A DNA stretch of 64,000 nucleotides, taken from contig JAOGIM010000006.1 of NCBI GenBank assembly GCA_028150825.1, positions 33,140 through 97,139 of the forward strand. The letters run 5' to 3'. Shown here piece after piece: positions 1-10,163 of the stretch (within the stretch, counting starts at the first letter, position 1; the number at the start of each line of letters is the position of its first letter). The translations under genes were made by a program, and so were the position numbers. Below the pieces are notes generated by a model that was not told the origin of the DNA, did not search any database, and worked only from the letters and a program-made list of their open reading frames with translations. The DNA comes from Paracoccaceae bacterium. Lineage in GTDB: Bacteria; Pseudomonadota; Alphaproteobacteria; Rhodobacterales; Rhodobacteraceae.

Positions 1-1119
1 ATGGTCGTGACGGTCACCTCGGGTGGCTACATCAAGCGAACACCACTGGTGGATTTCCGTTCCCAACGGCGGGGTGGCAAAGGCATTTCGGGGATGCAGA
101 CCAAAGACGAAGACGTGGTAACCACACTTTTTGTCGCGAACACCCATACTCAACTGCTGTTTTTTACGACAGATGGTATGGCTTATAAATTGAAAACTTG
201 GCGTTTACCCCAAGGATCGCGAATAGCTAAAGGCAAAGCGGTTATCAACCTACTGCCCATCCCCCAAGGGGCGTCAATAGCAGCGATCATGCCAGTAGAT
301 GTTCCCGAAGAGGAATGGGAAAACTTACAGATTATCTTTTCCACCTCAGGGGGTGATGTTCGGCGCAACGCGTTGTCTGATTTCACAAATGTAAGGTCAA
401 ACGGAAAAATTGCAATGGACCTACCCGAGGGGGTAGAATTGGTCAACGCACGGATCGCCAATGCAGATGACGATGTTATGCTGGTGACAAATTCAGGCCG
501 CGCAATTCGCTTTTCCACGACTGATGTGCGCATATTTAAAGGGCGTAAATCCACTGGCGTACGCGGCATTCGTTTATCAAGCGATGATCGCGTGGTCTCC
601 ATGTCCATTATCCGTCATTTCAAGGCAAATCCGGATGAAAGGGTTGCCTATCTCAAAATGCGGCGCGCCGTTGCAGGTATGGTTGATGATGAACAAGTCA
701 GTGACGAGGAAGCGGTTGACGTAAACGCAACCATCAGTCCAAACCGCTATGCAGAAATGTCAGCAGCTGAGAACCTTATTTTAACGATCAGCGCAACAGG
801 GTCAGGCAAACTTTCTTCCAGCCATGATTATCCCGTGCGCGGACGCGGTGGTATGGGCGTTGCTGCCATGGACAAAGTCATGCGCGGCGGCGAGCTTGTA
901 GCAAGTTTTCCAGTCGAGATTGATGATCAGATCATGCTGGCGACATCCACAGGCCAATCGATCCGAGTGCCTGTAGAGGGTATCTCATTCCGGTCGCGAA
1001 GTGCTGGCGGGGTCAAAGTGTTTGATACTGGCAAGAACGAGGAAGTTGTATCAGTGGCTCGGATTGCGGATCAAGGCGATCAAGTCGAAGAGACCGTTGA
1101 AGCAGTGGAACCCCAATAG
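1..1119 (+). CDS. gyrA: DNA gyrase subunit A, C-terminal part (5' end outside window)
   Basis: This is the carboxy-terminal beta-pinwheel domain of GyrA, which wraps DNA around the gyrase tetramer so that negative supercoils can be introduced. The GyrA box QRRGGKG is visible at residues 22-28 of the fragment, and blade-like repeats follow (for example VRGRGGMGVAAM near residue 278). The tail after the last blade is acidic (EETVEAVEPQ), as is common. The frame is open at base 1; the Met there is only an internal codon, because the breakage-reunion domain with the catalytic Tyr must lie upstream. The TAG stop sits in the loop of a hairpin. Identity is certain at family level. ParC is the alternative, but the canonical GyrA box argues against it. 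Confidence 0.96.
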   Translation: MVVTVTSGGYIKRTPLVDFRSQRRGGKGISGMQTKDEDVVTTLFVANTHTQLLFFTTDGMAYKLKTWRLPQGSRIAKGKAVINLLPIPQGASIAAIMPVDVPEEEWENLQIIFSTSGGDVRRNALSDFTNVRSNGKIAMDLPEGVELVNARIANADDDVMLVTNSGRAIRFSTTDVRIFKGRKSTGVRGIRLSSDDRVVSMSIIRHFKANPDERVAYLKMRRAVAGMVDDEQVSDEEAVDVNATISPNRYAEMSAAENLILTISATGSGKLSSSHDYPVRGRGGMGVAAMDKVMRGGELVASFPVEIDDQIMLATSTGQSIRVPVEGISFRSRSAGGVKVFDTGKNEEVVSVARIADQGDQVEETVEAVEPQ

Positions 1120-1128
1120 GGTTCCACT
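1104..1128 (+). terminator. hairpin over the gyrA stop codon
   Basis: A perfect 10-bp stem, AGTGGAACCC (1104-1113) with GGGTTCCACT (1119-1128), has a 5-nt loop that contains the start of the gyrA stop codon. No clear U-run follows on either strand. It may be a weak terminator or an mRNA 3'-end stabiliser. The gene on the other side (M32 peptidase) converges on it. Confidence 0.5.
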
Positions 1129-1220
1129 ATTACTCTCAGATAAATATCTCAACAGCGCTATAATTACCTAATCCAACAACGTGCACTGACCACATGATAA
1201 TCTCGCATGGGATCTATTCG

Positions 1221-2702
1221 TTATAGATTATAAATATCGGAGAATTTTGTAGTAATATATGAAACGAGCGGTTCGACTTTTGGCGACTTACCACATGCCA
1301 TTGTCATAAGCTGGTCGGCACTATATGCACTACCATGCTGTTGAAGGGATTTTTTAAGCCAACCAGTAGCCCGCGCCAGGTCACCTTTTGCAAGATCATC
1401 CTGCAGATTAGGAATATCTTTCTCCAAGGCTTGAAAAAGACATGCAGAATAGACATTTCCCAGAGAGTACGTGGGGAAGTAGCCGAATATACCTTCCGAC
1501 CAATGGACATCTTGCAAAATTCCATTTGAGGGTCGATCGACCGCATACCCAAAATCGTCCATAAATCTATCGTTCCAAGCCGCTTCAAGATCGTCAATCA
1601 ACAGATCCCCGGACATTAAGCTCCGTTCGATATCAAAGCGCAGCATAACATGCAGATTATACTGCATCTCATCGGCTTCCGTGCGGATATATCCATCAGA
1701 AACTCTGTTCACCAATTTGTAAAACGTCTCTTCATCTTTAACGCCGAAATCGCCAAAAATCTTTAACATGCGACGGTAAAGATGCGCTGTGAAGCCCCGC
1801 GACCGTCCAAGCTGGTTTTCATAAATCCGGCTTTGGCTTTCATGGACCCCCAAAGATGCGCCCTTTCCAAAGGCTGTAAACGCATAATCTGAATTGATGT
1901 TTTGTTCGTAACAGGCATGTCCAACTTCGTGAATGGTAGAGTAAAAGCAGTTCATTGGATCTTTATCAATGGTGCGGGTAGTTATGCGGACATCGGAACT
2001 GTTGCCAGAGGAAAACGGATGCACAGCCTTATCTATTCTGCCACGGTTTAGGTCATAGCCGAACGTCGATGCCAACTCTTGAGATAGGACCATTTGCTGG
2101 TCAATATCAAAAATACCCATTAGCGGTTTAGGTTTTTCTTTATCCAATACTGCCGCCCTTAGTTCAACAAGTGGTCCTCGAAGGGCATCAAACATAGATT
2201 GAATGTCTTTAGTTGAACCCTCTGGCTCATATTTATTCAGCAGCCCATCGTAGGACGATAATTCAGTGCCTTTGGCAAGAGCCTGACCTTCTTTCTGGCG
2301 CAGCGCTATCACTTGCGCCAAGAGTGGTTTGAAAGCATCAAAATCATCATCATGCCGCGCCTGCTCCCATACTGCATGGGATTCAGGCGTCAGCCTTGCC
2401 AGAGCAATTGCAAGGTCTTGTGGAATTTTGCGCGTATGATCAAATGATTTGCGGATGAGATATACTTGACGCTGTTGGAACTGGTCGAGCTTATCTGTCT
2501 GAACCTCATTCAGTAAGTCATTTAATTCATTTGAACTTTTGCGAAAATGCATTATTTTTTCAAGTGCTGCAAATTCTTCTGTTCTGTCGGCCAATGCACC
2601 TCTGGGCATCATAGTTGCCTGATCCCAACCAAGTCGCTCTGCTATTTTACCAATAGCGACCGTGTCCTTGTTGTAAGCCATCAAACTTTCAAATTTAGTC
2701 AT
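1221..2702 (-). CDS. M32 family metallocarboxypeptidase (carboxypeptidase Taq type)
   Basis: Cytoplasmic zinc carboxypeptidase that releases C-terminal residues from peptides. The HEVGH zinc motif is at about residues 258-262, and the downstream HESQS motif at about 287-291 supplies the third ligand. The length (493 residues) is normal for the family. An in-frame TTG three codons upstream (2711) overlaps the ctaA stop, but the ATG at 2702 is preceded by AGGA at about 10 nt, against 2 nt for the TTG, so I prefer the ATG. The gene directly follows ctaA and is probably co-transcribed with it. It converges with gyrA. No signal peptide is seen. Confidence 0.93.
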   Translation of the reverse strand: MTKFESLMAYNKDTVAIGKIAERLGWDQATMMPRGALADRTEEFAALEKIMHFRKSSNELNDLLNEVQTDKLDQFQQRQVYLIRKSFDHTRKIPQDLAIALARLTPESHAVWEQARHDDDFDAFKPLLAQVIALRQKEGQALAKGTELSSYDGLLNKYEPEGSTKDIQSMFDALRGPLVELRAAVLDKEKPKPLMGIFDIDQQMVLSQELASTFGYDLNRGRIDKAVHPFSSGNSSDVRITTRTIDKDPMNCFYSTIHEVGHACYEQNINSDYAFTAFGKGASLGVHESQSRIYENQLGRSRGFTAHLYRRMLKIFGDFGVKDEETFYKLVNRVSDGYIRTEADEMQYNLHVMLRFDIERSLMSGDLLIDDLEAAWNDRFMDDFGYAVDRPSNGILQDVHWSEGIFGYFPTYSLGNVYSACLFQALEKDIPNLQDDLAKGDLARATGWLKKSLQQHGSAYSADQLMTMACGKSPKVEPLVSYITTKFSDIYNL

Positions 2703-2707
2703 ATCTA

Positions 2708-3850
2708 TCAATTCCTAAGACTTTGCGACGGAGGGAATCCCACCAAAAACTGTGCCCTTATAATTGCCATCCAAAGCAAAACTGCTCCAAGCTGATGAAC
2801 AATTGCGAAATACCAAGGAGCCGCATATATAACCGTTATAACGCCAAGAACCACTTGCAGAATCATAAATCCCAAGACGATTTTGAAAGCAGACTTAACA
2901 CTGTTATTGCCTGCATGTCGCGTCGTCCACCAGAGGAAAACGCCAAGACCAAAAAGTAAGTATCCCGTGACACGATGCATAAACTGCACCAGCCCAGGGT
3001 CCTCAAAAAAGTTGCGCCACAACGGTTCCATTGTAAAAGGATCAGGCGGGAAAAAGCCTCCCGCCATGAGAGGCCAGTCGGTGTAGCTGCTGCCAGCATC
3101 TATACCAGCCACTAAAGCGCCAAACAGTATCTGGAGGAATCCAAGTCCAATCAGGCTAGTCGAGAATGTGTAGACTCTGTTCTCGCGAGCACGGCGTTGC
3201 TTGAGCAAGTCACCCTCACTGCGGCCCAATGCTAAAGCATACCACGTGATAAAGCCCAAAATAACGAAAGCAATACCAAGGTGTGTAGCCAGTCGATAGC
3301 TCGCAACATCAACCATTGATCCAGTCAAGCCGCTAGCAACCATCCACCAACCGACTGCCCCTTGAAATCCACCCAATACCCCAATAACGAGCAGTCTGCC
3401 CGTCCAGCCTGTTGGAATTTTTCGTGTGACTAAGAAAAACACGAAGCCAAGGGCCCAGACCAGACCGATGACGCGCCCCAGCTGTCGGTGGCCCCATTCC
3501 CACCAATAGATCACTTTGAACTCAGACAGGCTCATTCCCTCATTTTGCAGCTGATATTCAGGAATATTCTGGTATTTGGCAAATTCAGAGTTCCAGACAG
3601 CTGCGCTGAGTGGCGGTACGGCCCCAGTGACTGGTCGCCATTCCGTTATGCTTAATCCGCTATCAGTTAAGCGAGTCAAACCGCCTACTTCGATCATCAA
3701 GATAACTAGTGCCATCAGGACAAACAGCCAAAATCGGACAGCTGTGCGTGCCCCGATTCCAGACCCTTTATCGATCAAACCCGTTTGAGCCACTGCAGCG
3801 TCTTTGGCTTCGCCGTCAACCTCTTGAAAAATTGATCTTTTGTTACTCAT
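2708..3850 (-). CDS. ctaA: heme A synthase (COX15/CtaA)
   Basis: Integral membrane enzyme that oxidises the C8 methyl group of heme O to the formyl group of heme A for aa3-type cytochrome oxidase. About eight hydrophobic segments are seen. Diagnostic motifs are GLTRLTDSGLSI near the N terminus, WWEWGHRQLGR, HLGIAF, MHRVTGYL and VHQLGAVLLW; the His residues in these motifs are the family's heme ligands. The 380 residues fit the long alphaproteobacterial and mitochondrial form with a soluble N-terminal extension. The ATG start is clear. The end lies within a few bases of the M32 peptidase start. No other cytochrome-oxidase assembly gene is in the window. Confidence 0.95.
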   Translation of the reverse strand: MSNKRSIFQEVDGEAKDAAVAQTGLIDKGSGIGARTAVRFWLFVLMALVILMIEVGGLTRLTDSGLSITEWRPVTGAVPPLSAAVWNSEFAKYQNIPEYQLQNEGMSLSEFKVIYWWEWGHRQLGRVIGLVWALGFVFFLVTRKIPTGWTGRLLVIGVLGGFQGAVGWWMVASGLTGSMVDVASYRLATHLGIAFVILGFITWYALALGRSEGDLLKQRRARENRVYTFSTSLIGLGFLQILFGALVAGIDAGSSYTDWPLMAGGFFPPDPFTMEPLWRNFFEDPGLVQFMHRVTGYLLFGLGVFLWWTTRHAGNNSVKSAFKIVLGFMILQVVLGVITVIYAAPWYFAIVHQLGAVLLWMAIIRAQFLVGFPPSQSLRN

Positions 3851-3911
3851 AGCATGACTTTCATGATCGTGTTTGTTGTATCAGATAGGATTTTCAATAG
3901 TGAGCTGCAAG

Positions 3912-4658
3912 CTAATGGTCCCTATCTTTCCAGCGCACAATTTGACGCACCATGCCATGAAACATCTGAACATCAGCTCGGGTTAAGGACAGCCTTGACC
4001 ACATATTGCGTAAGTTGATCTTCATACCATTCGCTTTTTGTTTAGGAAAAAAGAAACCGGCCTCGTCCAGTCGTTCTTCATAGTGTTGGGCCAGCATTTC
4101 AACCTCTTGGCCCGTTGCCCAATCAGTTTTAACCATCTCCATGCGCTGTGCTTGCACCTCTGTACTGGCGCGCCGCCACTCATAAGCCATCAGCAAAACG
4201 CATTGCGCAAGATTGAGCGATGCAAACTGAGAGTTCACTGGTACCGAGATAAGGGCATTGGCCTGCGCAACATCCTCATTCTCAAGCCCTGCACGTTCAG
4301 GACCAAAAAGAACTGAAACGCGCTGACCTGCCTGTATCTTTTGTGCGGCGAGTAACATCGCCTCATTCGGCGAATATATCACTTTGGTCAATCCTCTTGT
4401 CCGAGCCGTCGTGGCAAATGCATAATGGCTTTCGGAGACGGCAGACGCAACACTGGAATACTGCACTGCTTCGTCCAGTAGTCGACCAGCACCACTTGCC
4501 ATAGCAACGGCTTTCTGGCTGGGCCAACCGTCGCGCGGAGAAACCACCCGCATCTTATCAAGTCCAAAGTTCCACATGGCACGCGCAGCCGCGCCGATAT
4601 TCTCGCCCATTTGCGGACGGACTAAAACAAAGGATGGCTGCATCGGGTTTTCAGACAT
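3912..4658 (-). CDS. trmJ: tRNA (cytidine/uridine-32-2'-O)-methyltransferase TrmJ-like
   Basis: SPOUT-class methyltransferase that 2'-O-methylates position 32 in the anticodon loop of tRNAs, using S-adenosylmethionine. Seen: the N-terminal RNA-binding start FVLVRPQMGENIGAAARAM, then the cofactor-knot motifs VLFGPERAGLENED and NSQFASLNLAQCVLLMAYE. The length of 248 residues is usual for TrmJ. The C-terminal part carries an alpha-helical extension. It is divergent from the thiE-like gene and separated from it by about 130 bp that should hold both promoters. Confidence 0.93.
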   Translation of the reverse strand: MSENPMQPSFVLVRPQMGENIGAAARAMWNFGLDKMRVVSPRDGWPSQKAVAMASGAGRLLDEAVQYSSVASAVSESHYAFATTARTRGLTKVIYSPNEAMLLAAQKIQAGQRVSVLFGPERAGLENEDVAQANALISVPVNSQFASLNLAQCVLLMAYEWRRASTEVQAQRMEMVKTDWATGQEVEMLAQHYEERLDEAGFFFPKQKANGMKINLRNMWSRLSLTRADVQMFHGMVRQIVRWKDRDH

Positions 4659-4791
4659 GACTTGAGATCCTTATTGCCGCATCGTCTTTATGACACTTAC
4701 ACTGTGATGAAAAGAGCTTCGCAAACATTGCCATGGTCAAATCACGATTTCGGACCTATTAAGAAAGCCTAACAACGGAAATCAAACTGCC

Positions 4792-5415
4792 ATGAGCGAT
4801 ACTTCACAGCCAAAAATCTATCTTGTGTCACCGCCAGAAATCAAACTATCTAGCGCATTTCCAGAAATTTTGATAGAGACCCTGACAAACTTCAATGTCG
4901 CCTGCTTTCGCCTGCAACTCAGTAGTCAGGACGAGCGCGAGATTGGAAAAATAGCCGACAGCATGCGCGAAATCTGCCATGCCCATGACGTGGCTATTGT
5001 GATTGAGAGTCATATGCTTTTGGTTGAAAGATTTGGTCTAGATGGCGTGCATCTTTCGGATGGTTCAAAAAATATTGCAAAAGCCAGAAAACTGTTGGGT
5101 AAAGATGCAATCGTTGGAGCCTTCTGCGGCGCATCGCGTCATGTTGGGCTCTCTGCGGGGGAGGCGGGCGCAGATTACATCAGCTTTGGTCCAATCTCTA
5201 GCTCGGATTTAAATGATGGGGAACTCATAGAGACTGATCTTTTTGACTGGTGGTCACAAGTGATCGAAGTACCCGTGGTAGCCGAAGGCAGACTGACTAC
5301 CGAAAAACTAAGCGAAATTGGCCCTTTCACAGACTTTCTTGCGTTTGGACAAGAGATTTGGGACAGTGACAATCCAAGCAAAACTCTGAGAAAGCTTATG
5401 TCAGCCGTGCCATAG
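4792..5415 (+). CDS. thiamine-phosphate synthase family protein (ThiE/TenI-like)
   Basis: TIM-barrel protein of the ThiE/TenI superfamily. ThiE couples HMP-pyrophosphate and thiazole phosphate; TenI relatives act on the thiazole. Seen: DGVHLSDGS (equivalent of the VHxGQxD strand), IVGAFCGASRHVGLSAGEAGADYISFGP (equivalent of the G.S.H....A...GADY.G.GP region) and VVAEGRLTTEKLSEIG near the end. HLSDGS departs from the usual HLGQ.D, so activity on the classical substrate is uncertain. The gene stands alone on the plus strand and its last 20 bases overlap convergently with the acyltransferase gene. The ATG has no strong ribosome site. Confidence 0.8.
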   Translation: MSDTSQPKIYLVSPPEIKLSSAFPEILIETLTNFNVACFRLQLSSQDEREIGKIADSMREICHAHDVAIVIESHMLLVERFGLDGVHLSDGSKNIAKARKLLGKDAIVGAFCGASRHVGLSAGEAGADYISFGPISSSDLNDGELIETDLFDWWSQVIEVPVVAEGRLTTEKLSEIGPFTDFLAFGQEIWDSDNPSKTLRKLMSAVP

Positions 5416-6232
5416 CTCTGGCAGCCTCATGTGTCGCAACCACAATAGACTCTAACTCCTGAGCCAATTCTTTGCGAGATTCAAAGTCCGCAACGGCAAC
5501 AGGCTCGGAAAAAGTTATATGAATTGCGCCATGCTTCATGGTGGCCAAGGTAAGTAGCAAATGCTTACCCAGCACCATATCGCCCCACCACCCATAAAAC
5601 CTTTCATCCTGACGAGCGGGTGGCTCATAGTAAAGTGACACGGGTTGAACAAACGATATAGACTTCAATTTTTTATTAAAGAATGCAGCAAAAAGCGTTG
5701 ATTTGAAAGGTAAAACCTGAAGTCCATCACTAGACGTCCCTTCCGGAAAAAACAGTAATCTGTGACCAGCATCAAGCCGTTTTTCGAATAATCGAAGCTG
5801 ATTAAATGACTTTCGAGGGTTTCGTTCGATAAACAAAGTCCCAGTGGCCTGCGCAAGTTGACCGATCAAAGGCCACCTTGAAACTTCTGATTTTGACACG
5901 AAATAAATCCTTTGAAATGCGTTCAAAGCAAATATATCCAACCAAGATGCATGGTTGGAGACGATTGCCCCAGGCTTTAGCATAGGCGTTCCCATTACCC
6001 GACACCGCACCCCGATAAAGAACAGCGAGCTTCTGCAAACGAACTTGGTAATATAAGGCGTGACAGGCCGCGCTTGTCCAAAGACAGGGTATTCGATCAA
6101 ACGGACAAGCAGTAGAACACTCAAACCGCCCAGGACCACGCATAAGAAAGGAAAAGCCTTAACAGCTGCCAGTAGGATAGAAAAAATGTTTAGAGATGGC
6201 TTGGGCGGCTCTCGTTGGCTCTCCCACATCAT
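5396..6232 (-). CDS. olsA: lyso-ornithine lipid O-acyltransferase (PlsC family, OlsA)
   Basis: Membrane-anchored acyltransferase with the PlsC fold. Seen: an N-terminal hydrophobic stretch at about residues 15-50, the catalytic box NHASWLD (His plus Asp) and the substrate motif FPEGTSSDG. On its own this could be a lysophosphatidate acyltransferase. It starts inside the stop codon of the olsB-like gene (ATGA overlap), which strongly suggests the second step of ornithine-lipid synthesis: O-acylation of lyso-ornithine lipid. Such phosphorus-free lipids are typical of marine Rhodobacterales. The 3' end overlaps the thiE-like gene by 20 bp, tail to tail. Family is certain; the Ols role is inferred from context. 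Confidence 0.87.
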   Translation of the reverse strand: MMWESQREPPKPSLNIFSILLAAVKAFPFLCVVLGGLSVLLLVRLIEYPVFGQARPVTPYITKFVCRSSLFFIGVRCRVMGTPMLKPGAIVSNHASWLDIFALNAFQRIYFVSKSEVSRWPLIGQLAQATGTLFIERNPRKSFNQLRLFEKRLDAGHRLLFFPEGTSSDGLQVLPFKSTLFAAFFNKKLKSISFVQPVSLYYEPPARQDERFYGWWGDMVLGKHLLLTLATMKHGAIHITFSEPVAVADFESRKELAQELESIVVATHEAARAMARLT

Positions 6233-7014
6233 AGTTTATAGCTTTCCGGTTTGACATATATGCTCCTCTGTCTGCTATTTAATTTTTTCGTATCCAAAAT
6301 GAGGCACACATCAGTGGTATTGAAAGCACGGTCTATGTAAGCCCCCTCTCCCACGACACCGCCAAGGCGCAAGTATGCTTTGATCAAGGATGGCACTGCG
6401 ATCATTGCTTTTGGGCGATTTAAATCATTAAGGTGGACCAAGTCCATGCGTTGACTGTTGGGATCTTTGGCCCGTACTCTCAAATTTATTGGTGCAAGAT
6501 GATTGTGATGTAAAAGACTAAGCGGCTCAGACAGCTTGGCCATATCAGTTCCATGGAAACTGGCAACACCAAATAGGATTTCGATATCGCGCTGCAGCAC
6601 ATATTCAGAAAGTGCCTTCCATAAATAATACATAGCACTACCGCCCCTATAATTTTGATGGAGACATGACCGCCCAAGTTCAAGCATCCTGCGGCCTGAG
6701 GCTTTCAGAACATCCAGATCATATTCACCTTCGGAATAAAATCTTCCCAACTCTAAAGCCTTGTCATGGGGTAAAAGCCGGTAAACCCCAACAACGTCCG
6801 ATGTACTGCATTCGTGTTTGGCGAGATCATATAGTATCAGATGATCGAAATATGGGTCAAATTCATCCTTCTCAAGTAAATTTTTATGGTCTATCAAAGG
6901 TCCCGAACTTCCAAGCTCTTTTACAAAAACCTCATAGCGTAGCCTATGCGCAGAATGAAATTCTTCTTCAGTTTCAGCGATTTTTACAAAGAACTTTGGT
7001 TCACTCTGTAACAT
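6229..7014 (-). CDS. olsB: L-ornithine N-alpha-acyltransferase (OlsB)
   Basis: GNAT-like enzyme that moves a 3-hydroxyacyl group from acyl carrier protein to ornithine, giving lyso-ornithine lipid. The pattern VGVYRLLP, then GRRMLELGRSCL, then YRGGSAMYYLW and ILFGVASFHGTD is characteristic of the OlsB/hemolysin-like acyltransferase family. The length (261 residues) is normal. It is translationally coupled to the PlsC-type gene, so both steps of ornithine-lipid synthesis sit in one transcript. AT-rich DNA upstream (7015-7060) probably holds the promoter. Confidence 0.9.
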   Translation of the reverse strand: MLQSEPKFFVKIAETEEEFHSAHRLRYEVFVKELGSSGPLIDHKNLLEKDEFDPYFDHLILYDLAKHECSTSDVVGVYRLLPHDKALELGRFYSEGEYDLDVLKASGRRMLELGRSCLHQNYRGGSAMYYLWKALSEYVLQRDIEILFGVASFHGTDMAKLSEPLSLLHHNHLAPINLRVRAKDPNSQRMDLVHLNDLNRPKAMIAVPSLIKAYLRLGGVVGEGAYIDRAFNTTDVCLILDTKKLNSRQRSIYVKPESYKL

Positions 7015-7128
7015 TCAATAGCACTCTAATTACATTTTGTTACATTATTAGGCAGATTCACCCAAAAGATACCCAAGATAGAGTTGAAAGCGAACACACC
7101 CTTGGGTTGTTTGATTGGCAGGCTAATT

Positions 7129-7314
7129 TTAATCATTTTCAAACACCTGCTGCAGCGCAACTAGGCAACCATCAACGACAACCTTACCCATTTCGGGAAA
7201 GTTGACGGTGATTTTACCGTTTATGCGGGACTGTACCTGTCCAGTCCCCCAATCGGGTTGCGATGGATTGCGGACATACATTCCAGGTTCCAAAAATATG
7301 TTAAGATCTTCCAA
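7129..7314 (-). CDS. DUF3553 domain protein
   Basis: Short protein (61 residues) with the pattern FLEPGMYVRNPSQPDWGTGQ followed by IxGKITVNFPEMGKVVV, which I recognise as DUF3553, a small beta-rich domain common in Rhodobacterales. Function is unknown. A similar fold is used in helicase tails, so nucleic-acid binding is possible. The start is a TTG. The upstream sequence is AAAGGATGATTAAAGG; the only ATG there is out of frame. It lies between olsB and the region downstream of proA on the same strand. Confidence 0.75.
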   Translation of the reverse strand: MEDLNIFLEPGMYVRNPSQPDWGTGQVQSRINGKITVNFPEMGKVVVDGCLVALQQVFEND

Positions 7315-7775
7315 CCTTTAATCATCCTTTTAGAGGGTCACTTAATGACCAAGCCAATGCCAAAACTTGAATTTCTGATCGGATCAAGGTGTATTATTAC
7401 TTAATAAGCTCTATTGGTGCAATTCACAACGGCATTGAACCTATATTGATGAGTGCAAGAGATAATCTAGGGCCTGAATTTGACCTCCTTGCTGAAAACT
7501 CTCACAATGAAGCGAATAGAATTAAGTTTTTTGGAGTTGCTTTTGGCAATTCTTTGAATACTCATGAAATCTCGTCTAAGAATGCTTTTTCAAACGTCCA
7601 ACCTGTCGGAACAGAATGCTAAGAGCAGAAATTCGACTGTCAAATTGAAACTGACCTGTCCCTAGTAAAGGCGCAAACTTTATTGTTATCCATTTTTTAC
7701 ATCACAACAGCCACACCAAAAGTTGGACGTTTACAATGTTAAGAATAAAGCATCCCATGAAAATAATGATCGATA
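7315..7775. other. gap between DUF3553 gene and proA
   Basis: About 460 bases without a convincing gene. A GTG-started frame of 77 codons on the plus strand (7389-7622) has no ribosome site and no family features, so I do not call it. No RNA gene or clear terminator is seen. Confidence 0.5.
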
Positions 7776-9032
7776 TTATTGCCGAATAGTCCCATTTCCA
7801 GATACTAGATATTTAAAGCTGGTAAGTTGAGCCGCGCCGACCGGTCCCCGGGCATGCAGCTTGCCGGTTGCAATACCAATTTCAGCCCCCATCCCAAATT
7901 CGCCACCGTCAGAAAATTGAGTAGACGCATTATGCATCAGTATGGCGCTATCTACCCTCTGAAAGAACAAATCTTTAGCTGCCATATCCTCAGTCATAAT
8001 GCAGTCGGTATGATGTGAACCATACGTTTGAATATACTCAATCGCATCTTCAATACCGGCGACTTGGCGTGCAGCGATAATACTTCCTAGAAATTCTGCG
8101 CCCCAATCATCTTCATTTGCGCCTATCGTTTTTCCAATGTGGCTGAGGCCTTCTCCTACGCGGACTTCAACCCCTGCCTGCAATAGTGCGCAAATAACGC
8201 TCTCTCCAAGATCTTCAACGATATCCTTGTGCAACAGCAGGCATTCAGCTGCCCCACAAATTCCAGTCCTGCGGGTTTTTGAGTTTAACACGACCTCAAC
8301 TGTCTTCACGGGGTCTGCGGATTTATCAACATAAATATGCACGATCCCCTCAAGATGGGCAAACACCGGCACCCGCGCTTCGTTTTGCACCAAGCCAACC
8401 AGACCTTTGCCACCTCTGGGCACGATCACATCAACAAATTCATTCATCCGCAAAAGATGTTTGACAGCCGCACGATCGCGGGTTGGGATCAATTGAATAG
8501 AGGCTTGCGGCAACCCGACCTCTGCTAGTCCGGGTAACAAACATGCGTGAATAGCAACCGAACTATGATAGCTTTCCGATCCACAACGTAAAATAACAGC
8601 ATTACCCGATTTTAGTGCTAGCGCGCCAGCGTCCGCAGTGACATTGGGCCGGCTCTCATAAATGACTCCAATAACCCCCAGTGGAGTAGCCACTTTTTTA
8701 ATAGTCAAGCCGTTGGGTCTCTCCCATTCATCCAACAGCTTGCCAACTGGGTCATCTTGCTCAGCCACAGACAAAAGACCATCACGCATAGTGGCAATCC
8801 TTTCTTCATTCACCATAAGGCGATCCATCATCGCCTCGGAGATGCATTTGTCCCGGCCAAATTTAAGATCTTTGCCATTTTCCGCTATAATATAATCGCG
8901 GCGTGCCCAAACATGGTCAGCAGCCACGCGCAGGGCTTGGCGTTTCTCATCAGCGGACGCATACGCCAAACGCGACGCTGCGTCTTTAGCCTGCTGCCCA
9001 ATTTTTTGCATCATAAAATCAATATGTTCCAT
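7776..9032 (-). CDS. proA: gamma-glutamyl phosphate reductase
   Basis: Second enzyme of proline synthesis: NADPH-dependent reduction of gamma-glutamyl phosphate to glutamate semialdehyde, in the cytoplasm. The 418-residue length is normal. Seen: the aldehyde-dehydrogenase-like fold with [35 protein letters not shown], and the catalytic Cys259 in RTGICGAAE. It follows proB by 24 bp on the same strand, in the order obgE-proB-proA that is usual in Rhodobacterales. Confidence 0.97.
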   Translation of the reverse strand: MEHIDFMMQKIGQQAKDAASRLAYASADEKRQALRVAADHVWARRDYIIAENGKDLKFGRDKCISEAMMDRLMVNEERIATMRDGLLSVAEQDDPVGKLLDEWERPNGLTIKKVATPLGVIGVIYESRPNVTADAGALALKSGNAVILRCGSESYHSSVAIHACLLPGLAEVGLPQASIQLIPTRDRAAVKHLLRMNEFVDVIVPRGGKGLVGLVQNEARVPVFAHLEGIVHIYVDKSADPVKTVEVVLNSKTRRTGICGAAECLLLHKDIVEDLGESVICALLQAGVEVRVGEGLSHIGKTIGANEDDWGAEFLGSIIAARQVAGIEDAIEYIQTYGSHHTDCIMTEDMAAKDLFFQRVDSAILMHNASTQFSDGGEFGMGAEIGIATGKLHARGPVGAAQLTSFKYLVSGNGTIRQ

Positions 9033-9056
9033 ATCCCGTCTCCAGAGCGCCCCACA

Positions 9057-10163
9057 TTACGTCGCCATGTCATTTCTATGTATCAGTGCTGCACGCGCCG
9101 GATACCCCAACACATGTTCAACTTGTGAACTGCGCAAGCCTTTAATTGATTGAGCCTCCTCAGAGGTATACGCAATCAAACCATGGCCAATTTCATATCC
9201 AGAGAACGCGCGAATAACAACGGCATCTCCCCGTACAAACTTACCAGATATATTTGTCACTCCGGCCGGCAAAAGGCTCTTGCCCGCCTTCAGCGCAGCA
9301 ACAGCACCTTCATCAACGTAAATCTCTCCCATTGGTTTTATCGCAGAAATCCAACGTTTTCGCGCTGTATGCGGATCAAGTTGTGGCTCAAACCACGTGA
9401 CAGGGGCCCCGTTTTCAATCGAGCGTAACGGATGCAAAACAGAACCTTTTGCAATTGCCATAGCACAGCCTGCGACAGTCGCAGTTTTTGCAGCTAATAG
9501 TTTCGTTTTCATTCCACCTTTGGACAGACCAGATTCCGCGTCCCCTGCCATCGCCTCTAATTCGGGAGTTATCTCAGATATCGTCTGGTAGCGTTTTGCA
9601 TCAGCGTCGCACTTTGGATTGGCCGAATAAAATCCATCGACATCCGAAAGAAGTATTAATTTGTCTGCCCCAACCGTCACCGCAACCTGAGCCGCAAGTC
9701 GGTCATTATCGCCATATCTGATTTCATCTGTTGCAACCGTATCATTTTCATTCACGATCGGCACAACACCAAGTGCTAAAAGCGTTTCCATAGTTGCCCT
9801 GGAATTTAAATACCTGCGACGATTAGAACTATCTTCCAGAGTGACCAAAATCTGGGCTGTCTTAATTCCAAAAGGCGCAAGAACTTCCTCATAGGCCCTG
9901 GCAAGACGAATCTGCCCGACTGCGGCGGCCGCCTGAGATTGCTCCAGCGCCAAATCATTCAGATCAAGATTAAGAACCCTACGTCCAAGTGCGATAGATC
10001 CTGAGGACACAAGTACAACATCGCATCCACGGTTTTTAATTGTGGCAACATCCTTAGCAAGCGATGCAAGCCAAGCCCCGCGTAGCTTTCCATCCTGACC
10101 CGATACCAGCAGCGCAGAGCCAATTTTAACAACAATGCGCTTGGCACCGCTTAGGGTTTCCAT
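9057..10163 (-). CDS. proB: glutamate 5-kinase with PUA domain
   Basis: First enzyme of proline synthesis: ATP-dependent phosphorylation of glutamate, normally feedback-inhibited by proline. The amino-acid kinase domain shows [10 protein letters not shown] at the start, [35 protein letters not shown] and [13 protein letters not shown]. The last 75 or so residues form a PUA domain ([20 protein letters not shown] onward), as in E. coli ProB. The start overlaps the end of obgE by 13 bases, so translation is coupled. AGGAG lies almost against the ATG. Confidence 0.97.
   Translation of the reverse strand: METLSGAKRIVVKIGSALLVSGQDGKLRGAWLASLAKDVATIKNRGCDVVLVSSGSIALGRRVLNLDLNDLALEQSQAAAAVGQIRLARAYEEVLAPFGIKTAQILVTLEDSSNRRRYLNSRATMETLLALGVVPIVNENDTVATDEIRYGDNDRLAAQVAVTVGADKLILLSDVDGFYSANPKCDADAKRYQTISEITPELEAMAGDAESGLSKGGMKTKLLAAKTATVAGCAMAIAKGSVLHPLRSIENGAPVTWFEPQLDPHTARKRWISAIKPMGEIYVDEGAVAALKAGKSLLPAGVTNISGKFVRGDAVVIRAFSGYEIGHGLIAYTSEEAQSIKGLRSSQVEHVLGYPARAALIHRNDMAT

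Noticed and set aside
7389..7622. 77-codon plus-strand frame with GTG start
   Set aside because: No ribosome site, no family features and AT-driven composition.
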